A DNA stretch of 64,000 nt from the NCBI GenBank assembly GCA_902765025.1, contig CACWYC010000003.1:1-64000 (forward strand), in the 5' to 3' direction. The notes under the pieces are model-generated. The model did no database searches, was not told the origin of the DNA, and was given only the letters and a program-made list of their open reading frames with translations. Numbering within the stretch: position 1 is the first letter of the stretch; each line of letters begins with the position of its first letter. Of the stretch, positions 7,468 to 16,437 are shown one piece after another. A program made the position numbers and the translations under genes. Source of the DNA: Oscillospiraceae bacterium. GTDB lineage: Bacteria > Bacillota > Clostridia > Oscillospirales > Oscillospiraceae.

Positions 7468-9240
7468 TCATGCCAGGCCCCGCCGCCGCATCTCCTCCAT
7501 GATCCGCACGATTAAGCCCGTCCGCCCAAAGGGCGTCATCAGGTAAAATCCATCTACGTAGGGCGCCATGTCCTCCGCCGAGCGCAGACTGATTTCCACC
7601 GCCAGTTCCTCGCCCCGAGCCCGGTCGGCCCCCTCGTATCGGGCCACAATGGCCGGGTCTACCGCCACGCCCGCCACCTCACTGGATAAAAACACCGCGT
7701 TCCGGTGGCTGACGATGGGCATAATGCCCCCCAGAATCTTCCCGGATAATTCCCGCCGCGCCCGCTTCAAATTCGCCAAAGCCCGCGCCGTCAAAATCGG
7801 CTGTGTTAAAAATCCCTCCGCCCCGTTGGCCTCCTTCTCCTTGGCCAAAGAGAGCTGAATGTCGAAGTTGGCGGCGTTCACGTTCAGCGCCCCGAACACG
7901 TGGAACGAGTGCTCCAAAACCTCCCGCCCTAGCCCGTCGATGTAGGCCATCAGCTTCCGGGAGTTGAAGTGGTACACGCTCTGCACCTCGTCCCGCCGCT
8001 GGGAGGGCAGCGGGTCGCCCGTCACCGCCAGCACGTGGTTGATGCCCTCGGCGCTGAGGCCCAGCAGCAGCGCCTGGGCCGCGTTCCGGTTTCGATCCCG
8101 GCAGGTCATGTGGGGCATGGCGTTCATCCCCAGCTCCCGCTGCAGCTTGCAGGCCAGCAGGCTGGCGTCCATCCGCGCCCGGGCGATGGGACAGTCGGCG
8201 ATGGTGATGATGTCCGCCCCCGCCGCCTGTAATTCCCTGGCCCCCGCCATGTACTTGTCCAAATTGGCCGCCTCCGGCGGGTCCAGCTCCACCGCAAAGG
8301 GCTTCCGCGCAGCATCGCAAAGCCCGTCCCAAAAATCATCCTGCCGGCAAGGAACCTTTTCCCGCAAAGACGGGGCAGGGGAGGGGCAAATCGCCTTTTC
8401 CGCCAGCGGCAGCCGCCGTTTCAGTGCCCCGATGTGCTCCGGCGTGGTGCCGCAGCAGCCGCCGAAAATGGTGACGCCGTATTGCCGCAGCCCCGCCGCC
8501 TCCTGGGCGAAATAGGCCGCGCTGCCGTCGTAAAACACCCGGTTGGCCCGCACCGTGGGGTACCCGGCGTTGGGCAGCGCCGCCAGGGGCTTGGAAAATC
8601 GGGGCAGCTTCGCCATCAGCCCCGCCATGTGGTGAGCGCTCAAAACGCAGTTCAGCCCCATGGCGTCAATGTTCCGGCATCCGTCCGCCCAGGCCAAAAG
8701 CTGACCGGCGCTTCGACCCTCCCGGCTAAAGCCGTCAGGCTGCACCGCAAAGCATACCAGAATAAACGCCTCCGGCCGGGCCGCCTTAATCCGCCGCGCC
8801 GCCTCCGCAATGCCCGCTTCTTCGCCCACGGACTCAAAGATGAAATTCACCGCCCCTGCCTCCGAAAAGCAGTCCGCCACGAAGCCGTATTCCTCCTCGG
8901 GGGCCTGTCCGCCGCCCGCCGCCACCGGCCCGATGTCTGCGAAAACCAAAGCGTCCTCCCCGGCGGCCCGGCAGGCGATCTCCCAGCCCGAGCGAATGAT
9001 CTCCCGGCAGTGGGCCTCCGGGAAATTGTCCCGGTTGGCGTTGAAGGTGTTGGTCTTGATGGCCTGTGCCCCCGCCTTGACGTAGAGACGGTGGATGACC
9101 TCCACCTCCTCCGGCGCCGTCAGATTGGCCATCTCGCAGGCCAGATGCCCGGTGCGGTTCCGCTGGGCATAAAAGGTCCCCATCCCGCCGTCAAACAGCA
9201 CCACACCCTGCTGCGCCAACGTCTCCCGCACATCCTGCAT
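7468..9240 (-). CDS. Bifunctional homocysteine S-methyltransferase / 5,10-methylenetetrahydrofolate reductase
   Basis: A 590-residue two-domain cytoplasmic protein like Bacillus YitJ. Residues 1-280 are a Zn-dependent homocysteine methyltransferase barrel, with zinc ligands visible as GLNC (about 208) and GGCCGTTPEH (about 273). From about residue 315 is a MetF-like TIM barrel (FAVELDPP, MTCRDRNRNAA, HVLAVTGDPLP). Together the domains can make methyl-THF and pass the methyl toward methionine. The ATG at 9240 is preferred to a TTG at 9243. Monocistronic; the 79 bases after it lead to the pqqD-like gene. Confidence 0.92.
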   Translation of the reverse strand: MQDVRETLAQQGVVLFDGGMGTFYAQRNRTGHLACEMANLTAPEEVEVIHRLYVKAGAQAIKTNTFNANRDNFPEAHCREIIRSGWEIACRAAGEDALVFADIGPVAAGGGQAPEEEYGFVADCFSEAGAVNFIFESVGEEAGIAEAARRIKAARPEAFILVCFAVQPDGFSREGRSAGQLLAWADGCRNIDAMGLNCVLSAHHMAGLMAKLPRFSKPLAALPNAGYPTVRANRVFYDGSAAYFAQEAAGLRQYGVTIFGGCCGTTPEHIGALKRRLPLAEKAICPSPAPSLREKVPCRQDDFWDGLCDAARKPFAVELDPPEAANLDKYMAGARELQAAGADIITIADCPIARARMDASLLACKLQRELGMNAMPHMTCRDRNRNAAQALLLGLSAEGINHVLAVTGDPLPSQRRDEVQSVYHFNSRKLMAYIDGLGREVLEHSFHVFGALNVNAANFDIQLSLAKEKEANGAEGFLTQPILTARALANLKRARRELSGKILGGIMPIVSHRNAVFLSSEVAGVAVDPAIVARYEGADRARGEELAVEISLRSAEDMAPYVDGFYLMTPFGRTGLIVRIMEEMRRRGLA

Positions 9241-9462
9241 CAAAAAACACCCCGCATAATAACATTTTCCCCACTATACCACATTTTCCCAACCCTGTGA
9301 AGCCATCCTCCCAATAATCCGCCATTCACTAATCCCTAAAAATAAAAAGAATTCGCCTATTTCACAAAATATCTATGCTCCCAGCATACCACATTAGGCA
9401 TATTTCATAGTTTCTTCAAACATTTTCTGTTTTTTTCTCCACCTCTTTCCATCCCTACAGAC

Positions 9463-9494
9463 TTGTCAATAAAACCGAATTGTGATACCATAAT
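9463..9494 (+). promoter_or_regulatory. Candidate promoter of the polysaccharide locus
   Basis: TTGTCA at 9463-9468 is followed by the -10-like overlapping pair TACCAT (9486-9491, spacing 17) or CATAAT (9489-9494, spacing 20). The 331-base gap 9241-9571 is AT-rich and contains a small hairpin (TATGCT/AGCATA, 9374-9388). I see nothing else in it. Confidence 0.4.
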
Positions 9495-9571
9495 GATAAC
9501 TGTGGATAACTGCGCCCAACTATGAAAGAGCGAATTATTACACCGGCGCAACTACATAATGAGGGATAAAT

Positions 9572-10882
9572 ATGCACGACTTCTTATCGGATTCCCGCTT
9601 TAAGGGTATCAATCCGTTTGAAACGAAACTTTGGCTGGCCTCTCCCACCATGCACGGTGACGAGCAGCGCTGGGTGGATGAGGCCATCCGCACCAACTGG
9701 GTCTCCACCGTGGGTGCCAATATTGACGCTGTGGAGGAGCAGCTGGCAAAATATGTAGGTGTCCAATATGCCGTGGGCCTGTCCTGCGGCACCGCCGCCC
9801 TGCACCTGGCCACAAAGCTGGCAGGGGAGCGGCTGTACGGCCAGGCCAAGCCCAATCAGGGCACGCTGCAGGGTCACCGGGTCTTCTGCTCTGACATGAC
9901 CTTTGACGCCTCCATCAACCCTGTGGCCTATGAGGACGGCGAGGCCGTCTTCATCGACACCGAGCCCGACACTTGGAACATGAGCCCGGAAGCCTTGGAA
10001 AAGGCGTTTGAGCTGTACCCCGACGTCCGCCTTGTGGTGGTGGCCCATCTGTATGGCACCCCCGGCAAAATGGCGGAGATTCGCCGAATCTGTGACGCCC
10101 ATCATGCACTTATCGTGGAGGACGCCGCCGAGTCCCTGGGCGCCCAGTATCTGCTGAACGGCCACTGGACGGAGACCGGCGCCCTGGGGGACTATAACTG
10201 CATTTCCTTCAACGGCAATAAGGTCATCACCGGCTCTGCCGGCGGCATGTTCCTCACCAACAGTCTGGCCGACGCCAATAAGGTCCGCAAGTGGTCCACC
10301 CAGAGCCGGGAGGCCGCCCCCTGGTACCAGCACGAGGAAATCGGCTACAACTACCGTATGAGCAATATCATCGCCGGCGTAGTCCGCGGCCAGATTCCCT
10401 ATCTGGATGAGCATATCGCCCAGAAAAAGGCGATTTATGAGCGCTATAAGGCCGGCCTTGCAGACCTGCCGGTAAAAATGAATCCCTTTGATGCGGAGAG
10501 GAGCCGCCCCAACTATTGGCTGAGCTGCCTTATCATCGACGAGGACGCCATGGCCCCCATGGTTCGCGGCGAGCAGGACTATCTTTGGAAGCATGAGCCC
10601 GGCAAGAGCAGCCCCCACGAGATATTGGAAGCCCTCGCTGCCTTCAACGCTGAGGGTCGCCCCATCTGGAAACCCATGCACATGCAGCCCATCTACCGCA
10701 CCCACCCCTTCGTAACCGCCGAGGGCAACGGCCGCGGCCGCACCAACGCCTATATCCAGAGAACCACCGCCGACGTAGGCGCCGACATCTTCCACCGCGG
10801 CCTCTGCCTCCCCAGTGATAATAAAATGACAAAAGAGCAGCAGGATACAGTAATTGAGATTATCCATAGGTGCTTTCGGTGA
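9572..10882 (+). CDS. DegT/DnrJ/EryC1/StrS-family PLP-dependent sugar aminotransferase
   Basis: A 436-residue type-I-fold aminotransferase acting on a nucleotide-linked keto-sugar. Features seen are VGLSCGTAALHLATKL (PLP phosphate site, about 68), VEDAAESLGAQY (about 185) and the lysine motif SFNGNKVITGSAGG (Schiff-base Lys, about 215). GC-rich like the housekeeping genes on its left, unlike the AT-rich genes that follow. It is the first gene of the surface-polysaccharide locus, and the product is presumably an amino sugar for the repeat unit. The vanZ start overlaps its stop (GTGA). Confidence 0.9.
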   Translation: MHDFLSDSRFKGINPFETKLWLASPTMHGDEQRWVDEAIRTNWVSTVGANIDAVEEQLAKYVGVQYAVGLSCGTAALHLATKLAGERLYGQAKPNQGTLQGHRVFCSDMTFDASINPVAYEDGEAVFIDTEPDTWNMSPEALEKAFELYPDVRLVVVAHLYGTPGKMAEIRRICDAHHALIVEDAAESLGAQYLLNGHWTETGALGDYNCISFNGNKVITGSAGGMFLTNSLADANKVRKWSTQSREAAPWYQHEEIGYNYRMSNIIAGVVRGQIPYLDEHIAQKKAIYERYKAGLADLPVKMNPFDAERSRPNYWLSCLIIDEDAMAPMVRGEQDYLWKHEPGKSSPHEILEALAAFNAEGRPIWKPMHMQPIYRTHPFVTAEGNGRGRTNAYIQRTTADVGADIFHRGLCLPSDNKMTKEQQDTVIEIIHRCFR

Positions 10883-11286
10883 AATCAATTCTGCGACTGC
10901 TATTCGCGGCTTGGTGCTGTATCATCGGCTGGTGCACAGTATTCTCGCGGACTCCTAGCGCGAATCATAGAGTTGAGTTAAGATTGCTGTGGTCATATCG
11001 AAACTTGTTCGCGGGAGTGCCTACAGCAAGAGCGGACGTTATTCAGAATATTGATAATATTCTGTTATTCATACCGTTCGGTTTCCTTCTGCCGGTCAAT
11101 TCATGGAAGAAAGCGTCGATAGCCGGATTTGGCTTCTCGTTTTGCATCGAGCTCGCGCAATATGCCGGTGGATTAGGCTTAGCAGAGCTTGATGATGTAA
11201 TCTGTAACACAATTGGAGCCGTCATTGGATTCTGGTTTATGTATTTGATTAAGAAATGGATAATGAGGGACACGGATGAGATTTGA
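10879..11286 (+). CDS. VanZ-family membrane protein
   Basis: A 135-residue protein with about four hydrophobic segments and the VanZ signature region: a conserved NIDNILLFIPFGFLLP, then FCIELAQYAGG and a final DDVICNTIGAVIGFWF. VanZ proteins are linked to teicoplanin resistance and cell-envelope loci, with no known reaction. GTG start in a 4-base overlap with the aminotransferase stop; its end overlaps the sugar transferase by 11 bases, so it is translationally coupled on both sides. Confidence 0.85.
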   Translation: MKSILRLLFAAWCCIIGWCTVFSRTPSANHRVELRLLWSYRNLFAGVPTARADVIQNIDNILLFIPFGFLLPVNSWKKASIAGFGFSFCIELAQYAGGLGLAELDDVICNTIGAVIGFWFMYLIKKWIMRDTDEI

Positions 11287-12010
11287 GCGAAAACGAGGCT
11301 TTTATGAAAAGTACATAAAGCGGCTCTTGGATATCATCTGTTCGCTACTCGCCATTATCGTCTTTTCCTGGCTGTACATCATTATTGCCATTGTAGTTCG
11401 GATAAAGATGGGCTCGCCGGTAATTTTCAAACAAGCCAGACCTGGCCTTATCAATCCGAAAACCGGAAGGGAACGTATCTTTGAGATGTATAAGTTCCGG
11501 ACGATGACGGATGAAAGAGATGTGAATGGAGAATTGTTACCGGATGAAGCACGTCTTCCGGCTTTTGGCCGTATGCTTCGGGCAACTTCTCTCGACGAGC
11601 TGCCGGAAGCATTTAATATTTTGAAGGGTGACATGAGTGTTATTGGCCCAAGACCGCAGCTTGTCCGGGATATGGTGTTTATGACCGATGAACAGCGCAT
11701 GAGGCACACGGCGAAGCCTGGCCTGAGCGGTTTGGCGCAGGTCATGGGGCGCAATGCGATAACATGGGAAGACAAAATCAATTGGGATCTGAAGTATATT
11801 GAGAGTGTCAGCTTTATCGGTGACTGTAAAATCGTATGGATGACCGTTAAGAAAGTCTTCGGTAAGGGCGAGAAATCGGAAGAGCTGGATGTAACGGATG
11901 ACTACGGCGATGCTTTGTTGAAGAGCGGGAAAGTTAGCAGAGAGAAGTATGATGCGCTGCAGGCAGAGGCTAGAGAGCTTATTAAGGTAAATGAGGAAGT
12001 ACATTCATGA
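11276..12010 (+). CDS. Undecaprenyl-phosphate sugar phosphotransferase (initiating glycosyltransferase)
   Basis: A 244-residue monotopic phosphoglycosyl transferase (bacterial sugar transferase, PglC/WbaP C-terminal type). It has an N-terminal membrane segment at about 15-38 (IICSLLAIIVFSWLYIIIAI), YKFRTMTDERDVNG (about 73), then the catalytic LDELPEAFNILKGDMS and VIGPRPQL. It transfers a sugar-1-phosphate to undecaprenyl phosphate, starting the repeat unit on the inner membrane face. The C-terminal 40 residues are charged and helical. Followed by a glycosyltransferase with ATGA overlap. Confidence 0.92.
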   Translation: MRFERKRGFYEKYIKRLLDIICSLLAIIVFSWLYIIIAIVVRIKMGSPVIFKQARPGLINPKTGRERIFEMYKFRTMTDERDVNGELLPDEARLPAFGRMLRATSLDELPEAFNILKGDMSVIGPRPQLVRDMVFMTDEQRMRHTAKPGLSGLAQVMGRNAITWEDKINWDLKYIESVSFIGDCKIVWMTVKKVFGKGEKSEELDVTDDYGDALLKSGKVSREKYDALQAEARELIKVNEEVHS

Positions 12011-12858
12011 GTAATGAATTCTCCGTATCAATGTGTGTATATGGCGGTGACAATGCGGCTCACTTTGATGCGGCGTTATCAAGCGTTATCGAGCAAACAC
12101 TTAAGCCGACAGAAATAGTGCTGACTGTTGACGGGCCTATTCCGGAGAGCATTGAAGCCGTTATTAATAAATACCAGCAAACCATGAATGGCTCAATAGC
12201 CTTTAAAGTGATACGACTTGAGAAGAATGTTGGTCACGGAGAAGCGCGGAGAGTCTGCTTTGATAACTGCTCATGTGATTTAATTGCGCTGATGGATGCT
12301 GATGACATCTCCGTTCCGGAGAGGTTTCAAAAGCAGATTCACTATTTTTCTGATCACCCCGATGTCTCTGTCGTCGGAGGGTATATCACAGAGTTTATCA
12401 CAGCAGATGATCCGATGGATATATCCCAAAAGGCGGGCAGCCGGATTGTGCCGGAGGCGGATGAAGAGATTAAGCAGTATATGAAAAAAAGATGCCCGAT
12501 GAATCAGGTCACCGTAATGTTTAAGAAGGACGATGTGGCTGAAGTGGGCGGATACATAGATTGGTACTGCGAGGAAGATTATTACCTTTGGATTCGATTG
12601 GCACTTGCAGGGAAACAGTTAGGCAACATACCTGAGAACCTTGTAAATGTCCGTGTGGGTGAGGAAATGTACCAACGGCGGGGTGGCTGGAGGTATTTTA
12701 AGAGCGAAGCAAGGCTTCAAAAGTTGATGCTTGACAAGAAGATTATTAGTTGTGGACGATTTTTAATAAATCTGGGTGAAAGGCTTGTACTTCAAGTATT
12801 GATGCCCAATAAAATAAGAGGATTACTTTTTCAAATAGTTGCAAGGAAAAAAGGATAA
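12007..12858 (+). CDS. Family 2 glycosyltransferase
   Basis: A 283-residue GT-A fold enzyme. The N-terminal nucleotide-binding strand is FSVSMCVYGGDNAAHFDAAL, with the metal-binding LIALMDADDISVPERFQ at about 95, VVGGYITEF, and later YCEEDYYLWIRLA, the usual acidic acceptor-site helix. No transmembrane segment is evident. It presumably adds a sugar to the lipid-linked repeat unit; specificity cannot be read. Overlaps the sugar transferase by 4 bases. Confidence 0.9.
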   Translation: MSNEFSVSMCVYGGDNAAHFDAALSSVIEQTLKPTEIVLTVDGPIPESIEAVINKYQQTMNGSIAFKVIRLEKNVGHGEARRVCFDNCSCDLIALMDADDISVPERFQKQIHYFSDHPDVSVVGGYITEFITADDPMDISQKAGSRIVPEADEEIKQYMKKRCPMNQVTVMFKKDDVAEVGGYIDWYCEEDYYLWIRLALAGKQLGNIPENLVNVRVGEEMYQRRGGWRYFKSEARLQKLMLDKKIISCGRFLINLGERLVLQVLMPNKIRGLLFQIVARKKG

Positions 12859-12865
12859 GATAGCT

Positions 12866-13765
12866 ATGGATAATGAGTATAAGTTTCTTCGTCCAGGCTT
12901 AGATAACAAATTTGGCCTTTTGAAGCTTCAAGATAAGATTTTGGAAATAATGGTGTATATTGACTGCATTTGTTCTGAAAACGAAATTGATTATTGCCTT
13001 ATGGGAGGATCAGCTCTTGGCGCGAAGAGACATGGGGGCTTTATTCCGTGGGATGACGATATGGATATCTTTATGACTGCGGAGAATTACGACAGATTTA
13101 GAACGTTGTTTAAGGAAAAGGGTGATCATGATAGGTTCTATCTTCAGGAATGGGGAGCAGTTGAGGGAATGGTGACTCTTTCCAAAATCAGGATGAACGG
13201 AACAACCTATATCGAGGAAATGAACAAAGATTTAGATATCCATCATGGCATTTATGTGGATATTCTTATTTTGCAAGTATGCCCAGATAATAAACTATTA
13301 CAAATTCGGCAATGTTTTTGGGCGAAATATGCGCTGATGAAAGGCCTTGCTGCACGCGGCTATACTCGCAAAAAAGGGATCATTGGGTTGACTTTAAGAA
13401 TAATGGCGCTATTCCCCGAATACCATTTGGTCAAATATGCGCTTAAAAGAGTATACGCATATAATGGGAAGATAACGAATAACTATTCATATTTCCTTGG
13501 GCGTGCCGTTTTCTCTGCAGGTATATATAAGAGAGAATGGTTTGAAAAAACAGAATACATCCCATTCGAAACTGTAAGACTCAGGGTTCCGATTGGCTTA
13601 CATGATTTTCTTACAAATCGATTTGGAGATTATATGCAACTGCCAGATGAAGCGACAATTAAAGCAATGCAGCATGCTTACATTTGGGATACGGAGAAAG
13701 ATTTTAGGGAATATACAAGACAGACTAGTTCAGCCTTTTCTCAAGAGCATATTTTACTTGGATAA
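12866..13765 (+). CDS. LicD-family phosphotransferase (nucleotidyltransferase fold)
   Basis: A 299-residue LicD-family protein, recognised from CLMGGSALGAKRHGGFIPWD followed by DDMDIFM (about 46-72), the nucleotidyltransferase core with GS and DxD. Family members attach phosphocholine or related phospho-groups from CDP-activated donors to glycans. The C-terminal third (YKREWFEK, PFETVRLRVP, LHDFLTNRFGDYM) is the same region that survives as a fragment at about 15151-15570. The ATG at 12866 is chosen; an in-frame upstream start would overlap the previous gene. Confidence 0.88.
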   Translation: MDNEYKFLRPGLDNKFGLLKLQDKILEIMVYIDCICSENEIDYCLMGGSALGAKRHGGFIPWDDDMDIFMTAENYDRFRTLFKEKGDHDRFYLQEWGAVEGMVTLSKIRMNGTTYIEEMNKDLDIHHGIYVDILILQVCPDNKLLQIRQCFWAKYALMKGLAARGYTRKKGIIGLTLRIMALFPEYHLVKYALKRVYAYNGKITNNYSYFLGRAVFSAGIYKREWFEKTEYIPFETVRLRVPIGLHDFLTNRFGDYMQLPDEATIKAMQHAYIWDTEKDFREYTRQTSSAFSQEHILLG

Positions 13766-13781
13766 CACATAGGTGAGGAAT

Positions 13782-14621
13782 ATGTCGAGATTTCAATTAT
13801 TGTGCGTAACGATGCATCAAAAAGATTTTTCAAAAATTGCACAGATGAATGTTCATAGCGATATTGTGTTTGCGAATCAGACGGATGACACATCATACGC
13901 TGAAGTCTCCTTTGATAGTCATACTGCAAAGATGATCTCTACAAGCACCAGAGGTGTTGGAATTAACAGAAACCTTTCGCTAATGATGGCAGATAAAGAA
14001 ATATGCTTGTTCGCGGATGATGATATGGTTTATGTTGATAATGTTGAAGAAATCGTACTGGGTGAATTTGATCAGCATCCAGATGCTGATATTTTTATAT
14101 TTAATGTAAGGACATCAGAGGGCACAATTAGGAAACAAAAGGAATATATTACGACACGAAAGTGTAAAAAATATGAACGAATGCCGTGGGGTGGCGTTAG
14201 AATCGCTTTTAGATTATCTTCTATAAGAAAAGCAAATATCTGGTTTACAACCTTATTCGGAGGTGGAGCGGTTTTTGCGTCGGGGGAAGACAGTATATGG
14301 CTGAAGGAGGCAAAACAGAAAGGTTTGTGCTTTTATGTATCAAAAGAGTATATCGGAACAGTATCATTTGATACATCAACATGGTATTCAGGGAGAGACG
14401 AGAAGCTTTTTTTTGCAAGAGGTGCATATATTAGTCAGTTATACGAGAAAACCTTCTTTTTTTGGAGGGTATATTATGCACTGCGCTTTTCTCAAAACGC
14501 ACAAATTGGCCTATTTGAGAGGCTTCAATGGATTGACTATGGTAGGAACGCGTATAAAAATTTGATTTCATACGAGGAATTTTGCGCTAAGGATGGCAAT
14601 AGAAAGAATGAGAAAATATAA
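13782..14621 (+). CDS. GT-A family glycosyltransferase, paralogue 1
   Basis: A 279-residue protein with a family 2-like core: STRGVGINRNLSLMM (about 53) and CLFADDDMVYVDN (about 73, DDD metal motif), then HPDADIFIFN, RIAFRLSSIRKANIWF and FGGGAVFASGEDSIW. It lacks the first Rossmann strand pattern typical of GT2 but shares every listed motif with the gene at 16430-17251. Its C-terminal segment (YIGTVSFDTSTWYSGRDEK) recurs in the fragment at 15036. Short spacer after licD; substrate unknown. Confidence 0.82.
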   Translation: MSRFQLLCVTMHQKDFSKIAQMNVHSDIVFANQTDDTSYAEVSFDSHTAKMISTSTRGVGINRNLSLMMADKEICLFADDDMVYVDNVEEIVLGEFDQHPDADIFIFNVRTSEGTIRKQKEYITTRKCKKYERMPWGGVRIAFRLSSIRKANIWFTTLFGGGAVFASGEDSIWLKEAKQKGLCFYVSKEYIGTVSFDTSTWYSGRDEKLFFARGAYISQLYEKTFFFWRVYYALRFSQNAQIGLFERLQWIDYGRNAYKNLISYEEFCAKDGNRKNEKI

Positions 14622-15036
14622 GATTGGCTATACCCAAGGAGTGTATGATATGTTTCATATTGGACACTTGAACTTAATCAATGCAGCGAAGCAGAATTGT
14701 GATTATCTTATAGTTGGGGTTAATTCGGATACGCTTGTGCAAAGCTATAAAAAGAAAACGCCAATTATTAACGAGGTTTATAGAGCTGAGATTGTACGAA
14801 ACCTTAAGGCGGTTGATGAATGCTTGATTGTTAGTACGCTAGATAAAGAAGCAATTCTAAGGGAGATTAAGTTTGATGCAGTTTTTATTGGGGATGACTG
14901 GATGGGCAATTCGCGCTGGGTAGAGACTGAAAAGATTTTGAAGAAATATGGAGTAGATGTGGTATTTCTTCCGCATACAGATGGAATATCTTCAACTCAA
15001 GTTCGCCCTTTATTTAGTCAAAAGGTAGAAGAATAA
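14608..15036 (+). CDS. TagD-like cytidylyltransferase
   Basis: A 142-residue nucleotidyltransferase of the glycerol-3-phosphate cytidylyltransferase type. It has GYTQGVYDMFHIGHLNLI (the HxGH site) near the N-terminus, AEIVRNLKAVDECLI, FDAVFIGDDWMGN and the terminal ISSTQVR motif. It would make a CDP-activated alcohol or amino-alcohol donor, a natural partner for the nearby LicD transferase. An in-frame ATG at 14593 overlaps the previous gene; 14608 is preferred because AGAAAG precedes it. Its stop overlaps the start of a fragment (TAATG). Confidence 0.87.
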   Translation: MRKYKIGYTQGVYDMFHIGHLNLINAAKQNCDYLIVGVNSDTLVQSYKKKTPIINEVYRAEIVRNLKAVDECLIVSTLDKEAILREIKFDAVFIGDDWMGNSRWVETEKILKKYGVDVVFLPHTDGISSTQVRPLFSQKVEE

Positions 15037-15164
15037 TGAAAATTGGAACTGTTTCATTTGATAGATCAACGTGGTATACAGGACGAGATGAGAAGTTCTT
15101 TTATGCAAGAGGAGCTTATATTAGGCAGGTTTATAACAACTCATTCATGATATGTAATAACTAA
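15036..15164 (+). pseudogene. C-terminal fragment of a paralogous glycosyltransferase
   Basis: A 42-codon open frame reads IGTVSFDRSTWYTGRDEKFF and then YARGAYIRQVY. It matches, with few changes, residues near 190-220 of the intact glycosyltransferase at 13782-14621. The rest of the gene is missing and the frame ends within a few codons of the join to the LicD fragment that follows. It is a decay remnant, not a functional gene. Confidence 0.75.
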
Positions 15165-15570
15165 GGGGCTTGCGTTACGTGAGAAAGACAGACATAGTGG
15201 GATTAGGGGATTCGTTATTAAATTTGCAAAGCTCTTGCCAGATCGGTTTCTAGTTAAGCATGGCTTAAAACAAGTTTATAAGTATCGAAATAAGAAAACG
15301 GATTATTATTGCAACTTTCTTGGAAAAGCTGTTTTCAAAAAGGGTATTTACAAGCGGGAATGGTTTGATAATCCTGTATATGCCCCGTTTGAAACCGTTC
15401 AGCTTAAGGTTCCGGAAAAGCTGCATGATTTTCTTACTGAAAGATTTGGTGACTATATGAAACCGCCATCTCCAGATCGCATCAAATATGAGCAGCATGC
15501 TGAGACTTGGGATTTTAATCATCAGAAGAAAATCACTGACGATTATAAAGATGAACAGTACTTGATTTAA
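15151..15570 (+). pseudogene. C-terminal fragment of a second LicD-family gene
   Basis: From about 15151 the frame reads YVITKGLALREK and continues through YKREWFDNPVYAPFETVQL and LHDFLTERFGDYM to a stop at 15570. It aligns over its whole length with the C-terminal 40% of the intact LicD protein at 12866-13765 (KGLAARGYTRKK..., YKREWFEKTEY). A stop at 15148 precedes it and the catalytic N-terminal domain is absent. A TTG at 15235 could in principle start a 111-residue protein, but it would lack the active site. Confidence 0.78.
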
Positions 15571-15597
15571 TCATCAAAAACCCTGGAGGGAAATGTA

Positions 15598-16437
15598 GTG
15601 AATAAATGGAAATACTACAATGGCGCCATTATTTCAGATAACGAGCCTCATATTCCAGTAACAGGATATGTGGATCACAAAGCGCTTTTCGCTCAGTATA
15701 AAGGCGCATTTTTTATCAAATATATAACGAAATTTGATGTGCCGGAAGAAACAGAATGGTGGTATTGCATTAAAGACGATACGTTCAGAATAGAGAATTT
15801 GAAATCAAAAAGAAGAAATGTTGTAAAAAAAGGGATAGATAACTTTATTACCAAAATTATAAATCCAAACTTATACATAGATGATTTTTTTGAGATTATT
15901 AGAACAACTCTTTTAGAATACAATCACGATATAAAGATTAATAGAGAAGATATAGTTCAAAAATGTGCTTACTTATCCGAGGATGAATCAAGCATAATAA
16001 TTGGATCCTTCTTCAGAGAAAAGCCTGAAAAACTCGCAGGTTATCTTTGGCTAAAGCAGAACGGAAATTGTTTTAATCTTGTAGAGCAGCATGTGATTCC
16101 GGATTATGAAATGTTTCAGATAAATGCAGCATTGATATGTTTTGCATGTGATTATTTGAGTGATGATATAGTAGAGGGAGCATATTTATCAGACGGAGAA
16201 AGAAACATATTACATCAGACCGCCTTTCAAGACTATCTGGAAAAGTATTTTGGATTCCGCAAAGCATATTGTGATTTAAAAATAATATATCGCTTCTATA
16301 TTAAGATTATCGTCCATGCATTGTTCCCCTTTAGAAACAGGATAGATAATTACTGCAAAAGTCACGATTTATCGGTTTTGAGAAAGATTAATTCTGTTTT
16401 GTTCCTTGAGAATATTAGGAGAAGTTTCAATGAGTGA
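15598..16437 (+). CDS. Hypothetical protein, possible GNAT/FemAB-like acyltransferase
   Basis: A 279-residue soluble protein with a GTG start 8 bases after a strong ribosome site (CTGGAGGG). It contains KSKRRNVVKKGIDNF, then SIIIGSFFREKPEKLAGYLW and a centre reminiscent of GNAT-fold FemAB/MprF-like transferases (the beta-strand pair GSFFRE...AGYLWLKQNG). I do not recognise it firmly. AT-rich like its neighbours. Its stop lies inside the start of the next glycosyltransferase (8-base overlap), so it is an integral part of the polysaccharide operon; acylation of an amino sugar is a guess. Confidence 0.6.
   Translation: MNKWKYYNGAIISDNEPHIPVTGYVDHKALFAQYKGAFFIKYITKFDVPEETEWWYCIKDDTFRIENLKSKRRNVVKKGIDNFITKIINPNLYIDDFFEIIRTTLLEYNHDIKINREDIVQKCAYLSEDESSIIIGSFFREKPEKLAGYLWLKQNGNCFNLVEQHVIPDYEMFQINAALICFACDYLSDDIVEGAYLSDGERNILHQTAFQDYLEKYFGFRKAYCDLKIIYRFYIKIIVHALFPFRNRIDNYCKSHDLSVLRKINSVLFLENIRRSFNE

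Noticed and set aside
9584..10888. Long minus-strand frame opposite the DegT aminotransferase (434 codons)
   Set aside because: Shadow frame; the sense strand carries all PLP-enzyme motifs.
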